Origin: Saccharothrix sp. ALI-22-I | GTDB taxonomy: Bacteria; Actinomycetota; Actinomycetes; Mycobacteriales; Pseudonocardiaceae | Assembly: GCF_001984175.1 (NCBI RefSeq) | Contig: NZ_MTQP01000068.1 | Coordinates: 62,001 to 126,000 of the forward strand | Direction: 5' to 3' | Length of the DNA stretch: 64,000 bases | Part shown: in pieces, positions 34,831 to 43,520 of the stretch | How positions within the stretch are numbered: the stretch's first letter is position 1 | Layout of the letters: each line of letters begins with the position of its first letter | Translations under genes and position numbers: made by a program | Notes under the pieces: generated by a model | The model's database searches: none | What the model was told of the DNA's origin: nothing | The model's input: only the letters and a program-made list of their open reading frames with translations

Positions 34831-36054
34831 GTGACTTCCGGGGGAACCGTCCGCGCGCTCGTGGGCAACCGCGAGTTCCGCGGCATGTGGATCGGTTCGA
34901 TGGTGTCCACGTTCGGTGACCAGCTCGCGGCGGTCGCGCTGTCGCTGCTGGTGTTCCAGCGCACCGGTTCACCGGCCTGGACCGCCCTCACCTGGTCGTT
35001 GACGCTGGTCCCGTCGCTGATCTCGGGCCCGCTGCTGGGCTGGGTCGCGGACCGGTTCCCCCGCCGCACGGTGATGGTCTGCTCCGCGTGGCTCCAGGCG
35101 GCCCTGGTCGCTCTCATGGCGGTGCCGGGCATGCCGTTGTGGATCATGATCGTGCTGCTGGTCGTCGTCCTGATGGTCTCGTCACCGTTCCTGGCGGCCC
35201 AGGAGGCCAGCCTGCCCCACGTGCTGCCGGAGAAGCGCTACGACGACGGTGTGGCGGTGTTCGGCACGTCGGTGGACATCGCCCAGATGGCCGGCCTGGC
35301 CGCCGCGGGCTTCCTCGTCGCCGGCGCGGGCGCGAACGTGGCGCTCGCCATCGACGCGGCCACGTTCGTGTGGGTGGCGATCCTGGTGCAGCTCTCGGTC
35401 CGGCACCGACCGGCCGCCGACCCGCTCGGCGCGCACCGCGACCCGGACGGCCCGAGGGGCGCCCTCGCGCTCCTGCTCACCGAACCCCGGCTGCGCAGCC
35501 TGATGGGCCTGCGCCTGCTGGCCGGCCTCGCCATGGTCCCCGAAGGGCTCGCGGTGCCCCTGGCGGCGAGCCTGGACGCGGTGTGGGCGGTCGGCCTGAT
35601 CCTGGCCATCGAACCCGCCGCCAACGTCCTCGGCGTGGCCGTACTCTTCCGGGTGGTCCGCGATCCCGTGAAACGTGAGCGGCTCATCGGTCCGCTCGCC
35701 ATACTGTCCCTGGCGCCACTGGTCATGTTCGCCTTCAACCCGAACCTGACCTGGACCATCACACTGCTGGTCATCGCCGGTATGGCCGGTGCGTACCACA
35801 CGCCGGCGCGGTCGGCGTGGATGCGCTACCTGCCCGACGCCTACCGCGGTCGGGCCTACGGGATCGCCCGTACGGCACTACGGTCCAGCCAGGGCGGCGG
35901 GATGGCCGTGGCGGGCGTGGTGGCGCACGCTGTGGGTTCGGTGACCGCGACGATCGCCGGCGCGGGAGGCATCGGGTTGCTCCTTGCGGCGCAAGCCACC
36001 GTAGCCTGGAACCGGGCACGAACCAGGACCGACCCGAACGCCGTGATCACATGA
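34831..36054 (+). CDS. MFS transporter (EntS/multidrug type)
   Basis: A 407-residue protein with about 12 membrane spans. The inter-helix 2-3 motif is GWVADRFPRRTVMV near residue 70, and REFRGMWIGSMVSTFGDQL at the N-terminus is typical of the EntS/MefA-like exporters. It probably exports a drug or small metabolite; substrate unknown. The GTG is preceded by GGAGGAG. It stands alone in the accessory region, with no TetR/MarR regulator next to it. Confidence 0.85.
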   Translation: MTSGGTVRALVGNREFRGMWIGSMVSTFGDQLAAVALSLLVFQRTGSPAWTALTWSLTLVPSLISGPLLGWVADRFPRRTVMVCSAWLQAALVALMAVPGMPLWIMIVLLVVVLMVSSPFLAAQEASLPHVLPEKRYDDGVAVFGTSVDIAQMAGLAAAGFLVAGAGANVALAIDAATFVWVAILVQLSVRHRPAADPLGAHRDPDGPRGALALLLTEPRLRSLMGLRLLAGLAMVPEGLAVPLAASLDAVWAVGLILAIEPAANVLGVAVLFRVVRDPVKRERLIGPLAILSLAPLVMFAFNPNLTWTITLLVIAGMAGAYHTPARSAWMRYLPDAYRGRAYGIARTALRSSQGGGMAVAGVVAHAVGSVTATIAGAGGIGLLLAAQATVAWNRARTRTDPNAVIT

Positions 36055-36287
36055 AACGGAGTCATCGTGAATGACGATTCCCATGACAAAGCGTTCGTGC
36101 GCTCTCCGCGAGGGTGTGCGCACGGACGGTGAAGATTTTCGAGTCGGGCTCTAGGGTAGCGATGAGGTCACCACTCGCGGTTACGCATGGCAGATGCTCC
36201 TCTACGCGCGTGGGTACCGATGGGGTCCGCAATGCCGGCGCAGCGCCGGCGAGGTGCCGCGCGGCGGCGGCATGAGTCTAGGGGGAC

Positions 36288-37775
36288 GTGGTGAAGAACA
36301 GTTTGCCTGACCACGGGCCATCCGCGACAGTCGCCAAGGGGTACCGGATGCGCAGCTGGGACCTGTGGTCGCTGCGGCGCACGGCGATCGCCTACATCCT
36401 TTCGGTGGAAGCGGTCGTGGCGATTTACGCCATTTGGCTGCTGACTACCGTCAGTTCTGTTCCGGCTACGGATTGGCTCCGTTTCGCCGCACTGGTTCTG
36501 GCCATCACCGTTCACCTGACCATCGTGCGCCGTGCGGAGGAATCCCGGCGCGACGAATCCGCAGGGCCTTACTTCGACCTGACTTCGGTGTGGACTTTCG
36601 CCGCCGCCATCGTGCTGCCGGGAGGCCTCGCCGTGTTGGTCGCCGTGTGGCTGCGGATCGTCATCTGGCCGATCGCCCGCAGGCAGCCGTACCGCTTCGT
36701 CTTCACCTCCGCCCACATCGTGGCCAGCACGATCCTCGCGGGCGGCGCCGTGCAGCTGTCCGGCTTCTCCCTGGCGGCCTCGGGCAACGTGTCGACCGAC
36801 CTGGGTCTGCTCGCGGTGCTGGTCGCCGTCGCGACGCTCTACTGGTTCGTCCAGGTGCTCCTGATGACCGTGGCGCTGAAGATCGTCAACCCGGCCACCC
36901 GGTTCGTCGATTCGCTCGGCTCCCGCAACGACAACATGCTGGAGATGACCACGCTGGGCGTGGGCGCGATGCTCGGCATGCTGATCGCGACGCACTGGGT
37001 CGCGCCGCTCGTGCTCGTCGTGCCGGTGATCCTGGTCAACGCCCTGCTGCACCGGGCGTCGGAGCGCCAGGCCCACCTCGAACGGCTCATCGCCGAGCAG
37101 CACCAGGCGCACCTGCAGCTGACGAAGGACGCCCACACCGACTACCGGACCGGCCTGTTCAACACCAACGGCCTGGCCGAGTACGCGGGCAGGCTCACCG
37201 ACCGCTGCCGCCACGACGGGCAGCCGGTCACCGTGCTGGCCATCGACCTGGACCACTTCAAGCGGATCAACGACACCTGGGGCCACCCGGCGGGCAACGC
37301 GGTGCTGGCCGAGGTCGGTCGGATACTGCGGGAGAAGCTGCGGCCGGGCGACGTGGCCGGGCGCGACGGCGGCGAGGAGTTCGTCGTGGTGCTCGCCGAC
37401 ACCGGCCTGGCGCAGGGCACCGCCATCGCGGAACGGGTGCGCGAGGCGATCGGCGAGATGTCCGTGGTGACCACCGACAAGCACCGCAACATGGTGACCC
37501 TGCGCGGTCGGAACCTGCCGTTGAGCCCGGACGGACCGGAGGTGCGCGCGATCTCGGCGTCCATCGGCGTGGCCGTGCTGCCGGACAACGGCGACTGCCT
37601 GAGCGACGCGCAGCACTGCGCGGACGCCGCGCTCTACGCGGCCAAGGAGAACGGCCGCAACCAGGTGCGGGTCGCCGGCGGCGAGATCCGACGGCTGCTG
37701 CCCGCGCCCCGCGTGGACCAGTCGGTGGAGGAGTCCGTCGGGCAGAAAACCGCCGACATCACGCGGTCCGCATAA
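36288..37775 (+). CDS. Membrane diguanylate cyclase (GGDEF)
   Basis: 495 residues. The N-terminal half (about 25-250) has six to eight membrane spans of no recognised sensor family; the C-terminal GGDEF domain (about 285-465) would make c-di-GMP from two GTP. The active-site loop is RDGGEEF at about residues 359-365. An inhibitory RxxD site (RPGD) sits five residues before it, so product inhibition is expected. Substrate residues DLDHFKRINDTWGHPAGN are intact, so it should be active. No EAL domain is present. Two adjacent GTG codons (36288 and 36291) follow GGGGGA; the second has slightly better spacing. Confidence 0.92.
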   Translation: MVKNSLPDHGPSATVAKGYRMRSWDLWSLRRTAIAYILSVEAVVAIYAIWLLTTVSSVPATDWLRFAALVLAITVHLTIVRRAEESRRDESAGPYFDLTSVWTFAAAIVLPGGLAVLVAVWLRIVIWPIARRQPYRFVFTSAHIVASTILAGGAVQLSGFSLAASGNVSTDLGLLAVLVAVATLYWFVQVLLMTVALKIVNPATRFVDSLGSRNDNMLEMTTLGVGAMLGMLIATHWVAPLVLVVPVILVNALLHRASERQAHLERLIAEQHQAHLQLTKDAHTDYRTGLFNTNGLAEYAGRLTDRCRHDGQPVTVLAIDLDHFKRINDTWGHPAGNAVLAEVGRILREKLRPGDVAGRDGGEEFVVVLADTGLAQGTAIAERVREAIGEMSVVTTDKHRNMVTLRGRNLPLSPDGPEVRAISASIGVAVLPDNGDCLSDAQHCADAALYAAKENGRNQVRVAGGEIRRLLPAPRVDQSVEESVGQKTADITRSA

Positions 37776-37979
37776 GACTCCGCGTTCGCGGGCACGACGG
37801 TCACGGACCCGGCGCTCACGGCGGCCACCACGGGCACGGCCTGAGCCGCCTCCGCGGGGGTTTCCCGGCGTCCTCGTCGTGCGTCGCATGGCACCTGTCT
37901 CCCGCGCGCCCGCACCCCGTGGCCGGGCCTGGTGCCCCCTTGCCACGGCTGTACCCGTTCTCAGCGGAAGCCAAACGTG

Positions 37980-38810
37980 TTATTGAACTCTTTCCCGCTT
38001 GCCGCTCATCAGCCGGCAGACGAGGTAGATGAAGAACGAGACGGCGGTGACGAACGCGCTCACCGGCATACCGGGCGCGAGTGACAGCAGCATCCCGCCC
38101 AGCACGGACACCTCGGCGAACACCACGGCCAGCAGGGTGGCCCGCAACGGGCTCGCGGTGACCCGGCTCGCCGCCGCCGCGGGCGTGATCATCAGCGACA
38201 GCACCAGCAGCGCGCCGACGAGCTGCACGCTCAACGCCGTGGCCACGCCCACCAGCACCGCGAACACCACCGACAGCGTCCGCACCGGCACACCGCGCGC
38301 CACCGCCACCGCCGCGTCCACGCTGGCGAAGTGCAGCGGCCGGTAGATGACCGCCAGCACCGCCAGCACCGCGACCGACGAGCCGATCAGCAGCCACAGG
38401 TCGGTCGACCCGACGCTCACCACCTGGCCGGTCAGCAGGCCGAACTTGTTCGCCGCCCGTCCCTTGTAGAGGGCCAGGAACAGCACGCCCAGGCCGAGTC
38501 CGAACGCGAGGATCGCGCCGATCACCGAGTCGCGGTCCGAGTCACGCCTGCTCAGCAGCCCCAGCAGCAGTGCCGCGATGACGGAGCCGGCCAGCGCGCC
38601 GTACCCGACGCCGATCCCGATCAGCAGGGCCGCCGCGCCGCCGGTGAACGCCAACTCGCTGGTGCCGTGCACGGCGAACGCCATCTTGCGGGTGACGACG
38701 AGCGGGCCGAGCAGACCGGCCACCAGACCGAGCACCGCGCCCGCGATGAGCATCGGCTGGACGTATCCCAGCAGCTCGACGGTCAGTTGGAAGTCGAAGA
38801 AGTTCTCCAT
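37980..38810 (-). CDS. znuB: Zinc/manganese ABC transporter permease (ZnuB type)
   Basis: A 276-residue ABC-3 family permease with about eight membrane spans. FAVHGTSELAFTGGAAALL near residue 50 is the family signature loop, and VQLVGALLVLSLMITPAAAAS near 190 is typical of ZnuB/MntB proteins. The ATG at 38810 overlaps the ATPase stop (TGATG) and has GAGGG upstream. It is the last gene of the znuA-znuC-znuB operon. Confidence 0.92.
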   Translation of the reverse strand: MENFFDFQLTVELLGYVQPMLIAGAVLGLVAGLLGPLVVTRKMAFAVHGTSELAFTGGAAALLIGIGVGYGALAGSVIAALLLGLLSRRDSDRDSVIGAILAFGLGLGVLFLALYKGRAANKFGLLTGQVVSVGSTDLWLLIGSSVAVLAVLAVIYRPLHFASVDAAVAVARGVPVRTLSVVFAVLVGVATALSVQLVGALLVLSLMITPAAAASRVTASPLRATLLAVVFAEVSVLGGMLLSLAPGMPVSAFVTAVSFFIYLVCRLMSGKRERVQ

Positions 38811-39643
38811 CAACCCTCATCCGCCACGTGGTGCGGCTCGTCCTCGCACACGTGTTGCGCGCCGACCACGTGGATCTGGTCGCGCACCCGGACCACCTCG
38901 ACGTTCGTGCGGTACAGCTCGGTCAGCGTCCGCGAGGTCATCACCTCGGCCGGGGCGCCGATCCGGAACCGACCGTCCACCAGGTACAGCACCCGGTCGA
39001 CCAGCGGCAGGATCGGGTTGATCTCGTGCGTCACGAACAGCACGGCGGTGTCCGCCGCACGGCGCCGGGCGTCGATCAGATCGCTCACCACGCGCTGGTG
39101 CGCCAGGTCGAGCGAGAGCAGCGGCTCGTCGCACAGCAGCACCTCGGGGTCGCCCACCAGGGCCTGCGCCACCCGCAGCCGCTGCTGCTCGCCGCCGGAG
39201 AGCAGGCCGATCGGCGCGTCGGCGTACCGCATCGCGCCGACGGACTCCAGCGCCGCGTCCACCGCGGCCCGGCGTTCGCGCCGGTGGCGCCAGCCGACGC
39301 CCCAGCCGTGGCCGTCCAGGCCGAAGCCGACCAGGTCCCGGCCGCGCAGGGTGAGGCTGACGTCGATCGCCCGCTGCTGCGGGATGTAGCCGATGCGCCG
39401 GTTGCCGCCGGCGACGTGCACGGTGCCGGCGGACAGCGGTTGCAGGCCGAGCAGCACCCGGATGAGGCTGGTCTTGCCCGAACCGTTGGGCCCGAGCACG
39501 GCCACGAACTCGCCGGGGGCGACGTCCAGGTCCAAACCGTCCCACAGCACCCGGTCGCCGTAGGACAGTCGCGCGCCGCGCAACGCGACCGCGGCGCGCG
39601 TCGACCTGTCCGTCACCTGAGCTGTCTTGCCCCAAACGGTCAT
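38810..39643 (-). CDS. znuC: Zinc/manganese ABC transporter ATP-binding protein (ZnuC type)
   Basis: A 277-residue ABC ATPase. Walker A is GPNGSGKTS near residue 50, the Q-loop IGYIPQQ near 85, the signature LSGGEQQRL near 148, Walker B VLLCDEPLLSLD near 170 with Leu-Leu in place of the usual Thr-Ser, and the H-loop VTHEIN near 205. It energises metal uptake with ZnuB. The start overlaps the ZnuA stop (ATGA). Confidence 0.94.
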   Translation of the reverse strand: MTVWGKTAQVTDRSTRAAVALRGARLSYGDRVLWDGLDLDVAPGEFVAVLGPNGSGKTSLIRVLLGLQPLSAGTVHVAGGNRRIGYIPQQRAIDVSLTLRGRDLVGFGLDGHGWGVGWRHRRERRAAVDAALESVGAMRYADAPIGLLSGGEQQRLRVAQALVGDPEVLLCDEPLLSLDLAHQRVVSDLIDARRRAADTAVLFVTHEINPILPLVDRVLYLVDGRFRIGAPAEVMTSRTLTELYRTNVEVVRVRDQIHVVGAQHVCEDEPHHVADEG

Positions 39644-40584
39644 GCGCCGAGGGCCCCCACCAGCGAGTCGACCTGCTTCGTCATCCAGTCAAGGTAACCC
39701 GTGACGCCCTCGGGCAGCGTTTCGGTCACCTCGGCGATCGGCACGCCCGCCGTCTTGGCCTGGCCGACGACCTGGAGCGTGCCGGCGTTCTCGGTCTGGG
39801 TGTTGTTGACCAGCGCGGTGATCTGCTTCTGCTCGATCAGCTGGGTGACGTCGGCGAGCGCGGCGGCGGGGATGTCCGTCTCGTTCTCCACGGCCTCGCT
39901 GAACGACTCGGGGGTGACGTCCTCGACGCCCGCGGTGTCGAGCAGGTAGTGCGCCACCGGCTCGGTCGCGACGACCTTCTTGCCCGCGCCCTTGCCCTCG
40001 ACGCGCTGCTCCAGCTCGGTCAGCTTGGTGCCGAAGTCCTTGGCGTTGGTCTCGAAGGTCGCCTTCTTGTCCGGCGCGATCGCGCCGAGGTCGGCGGCGG
40101 CCTGGTCGGCGACCTTGCGGACGGTCTCGAAGTCGTACCAGACGTGCTCGTTGACCGCGTGGTCGTGGGCCTCTTCGCCGGTGGGCTCGGGCTCGGCGCT
40201 GGTCTCCGGCTCCGCCTCGGCGGCCTTGCCGGACACCGCGAACGTCTCGATCTGCTTGGCGCTCCCGCCCTCGCCGAGCAGGGTGGAGAAGAAGTCGTCG
40301 TAGCCGCCGCCGTTGAAGATGACGAGCTTCGCGTCGCGCACCGCGGCCAGGTCGGCGGGCTTGCTCTCGTAGGAGTGCGGGTCGCCGGACGGGTCGTTGA
40401 TGATCGAGGTGACCTCGACGTCGTCACCGCCGACGGCCTTGACCACGCTGCCCCAGACGTTGGTGGAGGCGACGACCTTGATCGTGCCGCCGGCCGCGGC
40501 GGGGGTGTCCTGGGCACCGCAGGCGGTGAGGACTACGGCGGTCGCGGCGGCCACCGCGCCGAGCAACGCGTTGCGGACGGTCAT
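39640..40584 (-). CDS. znuA: Zinc-binding lipoprotein of the metal ABC transporter (ZnuA type)
   Basis: A 314-residue cluster 9 (A-I) solute-binding lipoprotein; signal peptide with lipobox VLTAC, Cys22. Likely metal ligands are the His in DPHSYESKP near residue 72, the His in NEHVWYDF near 148, the His in VAHYLLD near 210, and an acidic residue near the C-terminus. The loop before HVWYD is Glu-rich with a short HDH, shorter than the His-rich loops of many ZnuA proteins. Zn2+ versus Mn2+ cannot be decided with certainty; the family pattern favours zinc. Confidence 0.9.
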   Translation of the reverse strand: MTVRNALLGAVAAATAVVLTACGAQDTPAAAGGTIKVVASTNVWGSVVKAVGGDDVEVTSIINDPSGDPHSYESKPADLAAVRDAKLVIFNGGGYDDFFSTLLGEGGSAKQIETFAVSGKAAEAEPETSAEPEPTGEEAHDHAVNEHVWYDFETVRKVADQAAADLGAIAPDKKATFETNAKDFGTKLTELEQRVEGKGAGKKVVATEPVAHYLLDTAGVEDVTPESFSEAVENETDIPAAALADVTQLIEQKQITALVNNTQTENAGTLQVVGQAKTAGVPIAEVTETLPEGVTGYLDWMTKQVDSLVGALGA

Positions 40585-40618
40585 CAGGGCACTCCTCGAC
40601 AGGCGGACGGACAGGCAA

Positions 40619-40634
40619 TGGAAACCGTTGTCGA
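40619..40634. promoter_or_regulatory. Weak Zur-like inverted repeat upstream of znuA
   Basis: TGGAAACCGTTGTCGA shows partial dyad symmetry about 35 bp before the znuA start, where a Zur operator would be expected. The match to the actinobacterial Zur consensus is poor. Confidence 0.25.
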
Positions 40635-40684
40635 GTTCAGTTTAGAACGCTCAGCTACCGCCGTGTCCACCGACCAGGTGTTTC

Positions 40685-40738
40685 ACACACCACAAGGGGC
40701 CACTCCCGCCGGAACGGAGGTGGCCCCTTGTGGTGTGT
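40685..40738 (-). terminator. Strong terminator of msiK
   Basis: A perfect 19-bp stem (40685-40703 with 40720-40738; arm ACACACCACAAGGGGCCAC) with a 16-nt loop, beginning 19 bp after the MsiK-type gene stop. Confidence 0.85.
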
Positions 40739-40756
40739 TACGTCAGCCGTCAGCCG

Positions 40757-41857
40757 TCAGTCGGTGAGGCGCAGACCCGACTCAGGGTGGAACAGGTGGA
40801 CCTCGGTGGCGTCGCGCACGGCGATCTTCACCGTCTGGCCCAGGGTGGGCGGCGTGCGGCCGTCCACGCGGACCACGAACCGCTCGGGCACGTCGCCGAT
40901 GCGGACCGAGCCGTGCATGAGCGCGTCCGCGCCCAGCTCCTCGACCAGCTCGACGGTCATGTCGATGCCCTCCTCGGAGGAGGGGACCAGCGCCAGCGAC
41001 TCGGGCCGGATGCCGAACGTCACCTCGGACAGGCCCTCGCCCGCCGCCTTGTCCATCATGCGGCGCTCCAGCGGGACCACGATGCCGTCGAGCTTCGCGC
41101 CCTCCGACGTCAGCGGCACGGTCTTGAGGTTCATCGCGGGCGAGCCCATGAACCCGGCGACGAACGCGTTGGCCGGCTTGTCGTACAGCGCGCGCGGGGT
41201 GTCGCACTGCTGGAGCAGGCCGTCCTTGAGCACGGCGACCCGGTGGCCCATGGTCATGGCCTCGACCTGGTCGTGCGTGACGTAGATCGTGGTGGTGCCC
41301 AGCCGCGCCTGGAGGGCGGCGATGTTCGCGCGGGTCTCCACGCGCAGCTTCGCGTCCAGGTTGGACAGCGGCTCGTCCATGAGGAACACACTCGGCTCAC
41401 GCACGATCGCGCGACCCATCGCGACACGCTGCCGCTGACCACCGGACAGCGCCTTCGGCTTGCGGTCCAGGTACTTGCCCAGGTCGAGCATCTTGGCCGC
41501 CTCGGCGACCTTCTCCTTGATCTCGGCCTTGTTGACGCCGCGCAGCTTGAGCGCGAAGCCCATGTTCTCCGCGACCGTCATGTGCGGGTAGAGCGCGTAG
41601 GACTGGAACACCATCGCGATGTCACGGCCCTTGGGCGGAACGTTGGTGACGTCCTTGCCGCCGATGTGGATGGCGCCCTCGTCCACGTCCTCCAGACCCG
41701 CGAGCATCCGCAGCGCGGTCGACTTGCCGGAGCCGGACGGACCGACCAGTACCAGGAACTCACCGTCGGTGACATCCAACGACAGCTCGTCCACCGCGCG
41801 GACCGGCGGGTTGCCGGAGAAGATCCGCGAAGCCTTGACGTAGGCGACCTCAGCCAT
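40757..41857 (-). CDS. msiK: Multi-sugar ABC importer ATPase (MsiK/MsmK/UgpC type)
   Basis: A 366-residue ATPase with Walker A GPSGSGKST near residue 41, the Q-loop VFQSYALYP, the signature LSGGQRQRVAMGRAI near 135, Walker B VFLMDEPLSNLD, the H-loop VTHDQ, and a C-terminal OB-type regulatory domain (about 240-366). In streptomycetes MsiK energises several sugar importers that lack their own ATPase. Here both sugar permease operons in the window (0-1.3 kb and 43.5-46.7 kb) lack one. The ATG at 41857 has AAGGTG upstream. Its control region holds a LacI-type operator and a partial DasR site. Confidence 0.94.
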   Translation of the reverse strand: MAEVAYVKASRIFSGNPPVRAVDELSLDVTDGEFLVLVGPSGSGKSTALRMLAGLEDVDEGAIHIGGKDVTNVPPKGRDIAMVFQSYALYPHMTVAENMGFALKLRGVNKAEIKEKVAEAAKMLDLGKYLDRKPKALSGGQRQRVAMGRAIVREPSVFLMDEPLSNLDAKLRVETRANIAALQARLGTTTIYVTHDQVEAMTMGHRVAVLKDGLLQQCDTPRALYDKPANAFVAGFMGSPAMNLKTVPLTSEGAKLDGIVVPLERRMMDKAAGEGLSEVTFGIRPESLALVPSSEEGIDMTVELVEELGADALMHGSVRIGDVPERFVVRVDGRTPPTLGQTVKIAVRDATEVHLFHPESGLRLTD

Positions 41858-41911
41858 GCGAACGCACCTTTCCCTACCCTCACTACCCGAGCTTTGCCGC
41901 AACGCTAGGGA

Positions 41912-41927
41912 TTGCAAGCGCTTACGG
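41912..41927. promoter_or_regulatory. LacI-family operator upstream of msiK
   Basis: TTGCAAGCGCTTACGG fits the LacI-family pattern with a central CG dyad, 55 bp before msiK. Its left half is identical to the operator at 46722. Confidence 0.65.
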
Positions 41928-41937
41928 GAACGGGTGC

Positions 41938-41953
41938 ATTGGTCTAGTTCCAC
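41938..41953. promoter_or_regulatory. Partial DasR (dre-like) site upstream of msiK
   Basis: ATTGGTCTAGTTCCAC keeps the TGGTCTAG half of the dre consensus (TGGTCTAGACCA) but the second half is degraded. It lies 81 bp before msiK and 33 bp before the divergent histidine phosphatase gene. Confidence 0.45.
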
Positions 41954-41985
41954 ACCGGTTCGGCGGGCCTGGTACTCCTAAGGGC

Positions 41986-42702
41986 ATGGCCACCGACCTC
42001 GTGCTCGTTCGCCACGCGCGTTCAGTCGTCCCCACGCCGGACGGTCCCGACGAGCTGACCAGGCCGTTGACCGACGAGGGGTTGGCGCAGGCCCGCGACC
42101 TGGTCGACGTCCTCGCCGTCCTCCGGCCGACCGCGTTCCTGTCGAGCCCCTACCTGCGGGCCGTGCAGACGGTCCGCCCCACCGCCGAAGCGCTCGGCCT
42201 GACCGTCGACACCTGGTGGGACCTGCGGGAGTGGGACTCCGGGATACCGCCCACGTCGGACTACGCCCGGCACTTCGCGCACAGCTGGGAGAACCCGGAC
42301 GAAGCCCGACCCGGTGGCGAGAGCATGGCGCGGTTCGACGCCCGACTCACGCGGACGTTGACGGAGGTGGCCGAGGAGCACGACGGCGGAGTGGTGGTGA
42401 TCGGCACGCATGGCACGTTCGCGGCTCGCACCCTGCTCGCGGCGGGCCACGCCGTCGACTGGCCGTTCCTGAAGGACATGCCGATGCCGGCGGTCTACCG
42501 CCTGCGGTGGCACAACGGCCGCCCGACCAACGCCCGCGGCCCTGGCCTGCGCCAAGGGAGGACCGCCGAGGAACTGATCGAGCAGCACAAGCGGTTGTCG
42601 TGGGTCGACCACGTGCAATTGCGGACGGAAGCCGACGAGTCCTTCGGCACCGAAGACCGCACCGGCGGCGACGACGACCCGTGGAAGCGCGGCCGCGGCT
42701 GA
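41986..42702 (+). CDS. Histidine phosphatase with an antitoxin-like C-terminal tail
   Basis: 238 residues. Residues 1 to about 185 form a phosphoglycerate-mutase-like histidine phosphatase: catalytic LVRHARS (His9 by position), SSPYLRAVQT with the second Arg, and VVIGTHGTF with the second His near residue 139. Residues 193-238 are not part of that fold; they match residues 48-92 of the antitoxin encoded 109 bp downstream at about 31 of 45 positions (shared HKRL, EADE, FGTEDR, DDDPW). The DNA is also strongly similar, so this is a recent duplication or fusion. The tail could bind the VapC-type toxin. The ATG lacks a strong ribosome site. Confidence 0.9.
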   Translation: MATDLVLVRHARSVVPTPDGPDELTRPLTDEGLAQARDLVDVLAVLRPTAFLSSPYLRAVQTVRPTAEALGLTVDTWWDLREWDSGIPPTSDYARHFAHSWENPDEARPGGESMARFDARLTRTLTEVAEEHDGGVVVIGTHGTFAARTLLAAGHAVDWPFLKDMPMPAVYRLRWHNGRPTNARGPGLRQGRTAEELIEQHKRLSWVDHVQLRTEADESFGTEDRTGGDDDPWKRGRG

Positions 42703-42773
42703 GCGGGCCTGACGACAGGCCGGTCACGTGGCCGTGGTCACCCTTCCGTGACGACGGGACCACTGGTACACCA

Positions 42774-42792
42774 TGTAGCTCGTCGTGCTACA
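42774..42792. promoter_or_regulatory. Inverted repeat, likely toxin-antitoxin operator
   Basis: TGTAGC, 7-bp spacer, GCTACA, ending 18 bp before the antitoxin start. Phd/YefM antitoxins autorepress through short TGTAC/TGTAG-type dyads in this position. Confidence 0.6.
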
Positions 42793-42810
42793 GGCAATTA
42801 AGCTTGAGGT

Positions 42811-43089
42811 GTGAAGGTCATCAGTCAGCGGGAGTTCCGCAACAACTCCGCCGCGGTCATGGATGCCGTCGAGGCAGGCGAGACGTTCCACATCACCCGC
42901 AACGGTGTGGAGATCGCCGAGGTGCGTCCGCTGTCGCGCAGGCGTCGGTTGACCGCGGATGAGCTCGTCGAGATACACAAGCGGCTGCCGCGAGTGGACG
43001 CCGCCGAGATGCGCAGGGAAGCCGACGAGTTCTTCGGCACCGAAGACCGCATCGGTGACGACGACCCATGGGAGCGCCGTCGTGGCTGA
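42811..43089 (+). CDS. Type II antitoxin, Phd/YefM family
   Basis: 92 residues. The N-terminal Phd/YefM DNA-binding fold (about 1-45) reads VISQREFRNNSAAVMDAVEAGETFHITRNG in shape, and the C-terminal acidic segment (48-92; FGTEDR, DDDPWE) is the part that normally wraps the toxin. The GTG at 42811 follows TTGAGGT. The toxin start lies inside the last codons (8-bp overlap), the usual coupling. The C-terminal segment is duplicated at the end of the upstream histidine phosphatase. Confidence 0.9.
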   Translation: MKVISQREFRNNSAAVMDAVEAGETFHITRNGVEIAEVRPLSRRRRLTADELVEIHKRLPRVDAAEMRREADEFFGTEDRIGDDDPWERRRG

Positions 43090-43486
43090 GCGCCACGCCT
43101 CCGGCGTGCTGGACACCTGTGTGTACATCGACCTGGATCTGCTGGACCCGACCGTCCTGCCCGAGATTCCCGAACTCACCGCGGTGACGTTGGCCGAACT
43201 GCACCACGGCTTGGCAAGGGCCAAGGACCCGGCGTCGCGTGCCGCGCGCACCGAGAAGCTGGGTTCCGCGATCCTGTCGTTCGACCCACTGCCGTTCGAC
43301 AGCCACGCCGCTACCCGCTACGGCACGCTGGTCACACTGACCCTCGCGGCCAACCGCGACCCGAGGCCCCGCCGACTCGACCTGATGATCGCCGCGATCG
43401 CCTCGTCACTCAGCACGCCGCTGTACACGCGAAACCCGAAGGACTTCATCGGCCTGGAGTCGATGGTCGAGATCGTGGCGGTCTGA
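43082..43486 (+). CDS. VapC-type PIN-domain toxin
   Basis: A 134-residue PIN ribonuclease. The expected acidic residues are present: Asp11 in GVLDTC, Glu near residue 43 in TLAELHHGL, and Asp near 101 in RRLDLMIAAIA; they bind Mg2+ for RNA cleavage, in known cases of tRNA or rRNA. The GTG overlaps the antitoxin end by 8 bp. Pairing of a PIN toxin with a Phd/YefM-type antitoxin is common in actinobacteria. Confidence 0.92.
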   Translation: MAERHASGVLDTCVYIDLDLLDPTVLPEIPELTAVTLAELHHGLARAKDPASRAARTEKLGSAILSFDPLPFDSHAATRYGTLVTLTLAANRDPRPRRLDLMIAAIASSLSTPLYTRNPKDFIGLESMVEIVAV

Positions 43487-43488
43487 GC

Positions 43489-43515
43489 GGGGCCTCCGCG
43501 CCGGGCGGAGGCCCC
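43489..43515. terminator. Bidirectional terminator between toxin and sugar operon
   Basis: A perfect 11-bp stem GGGGCCTCCGC (43489-43499) with GCGGAGGCCCC (43505-43515) and a 5-nt loop, between convergent genes. Confidence 0.8.
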
Positions 43516-43520
43516 GTGGC

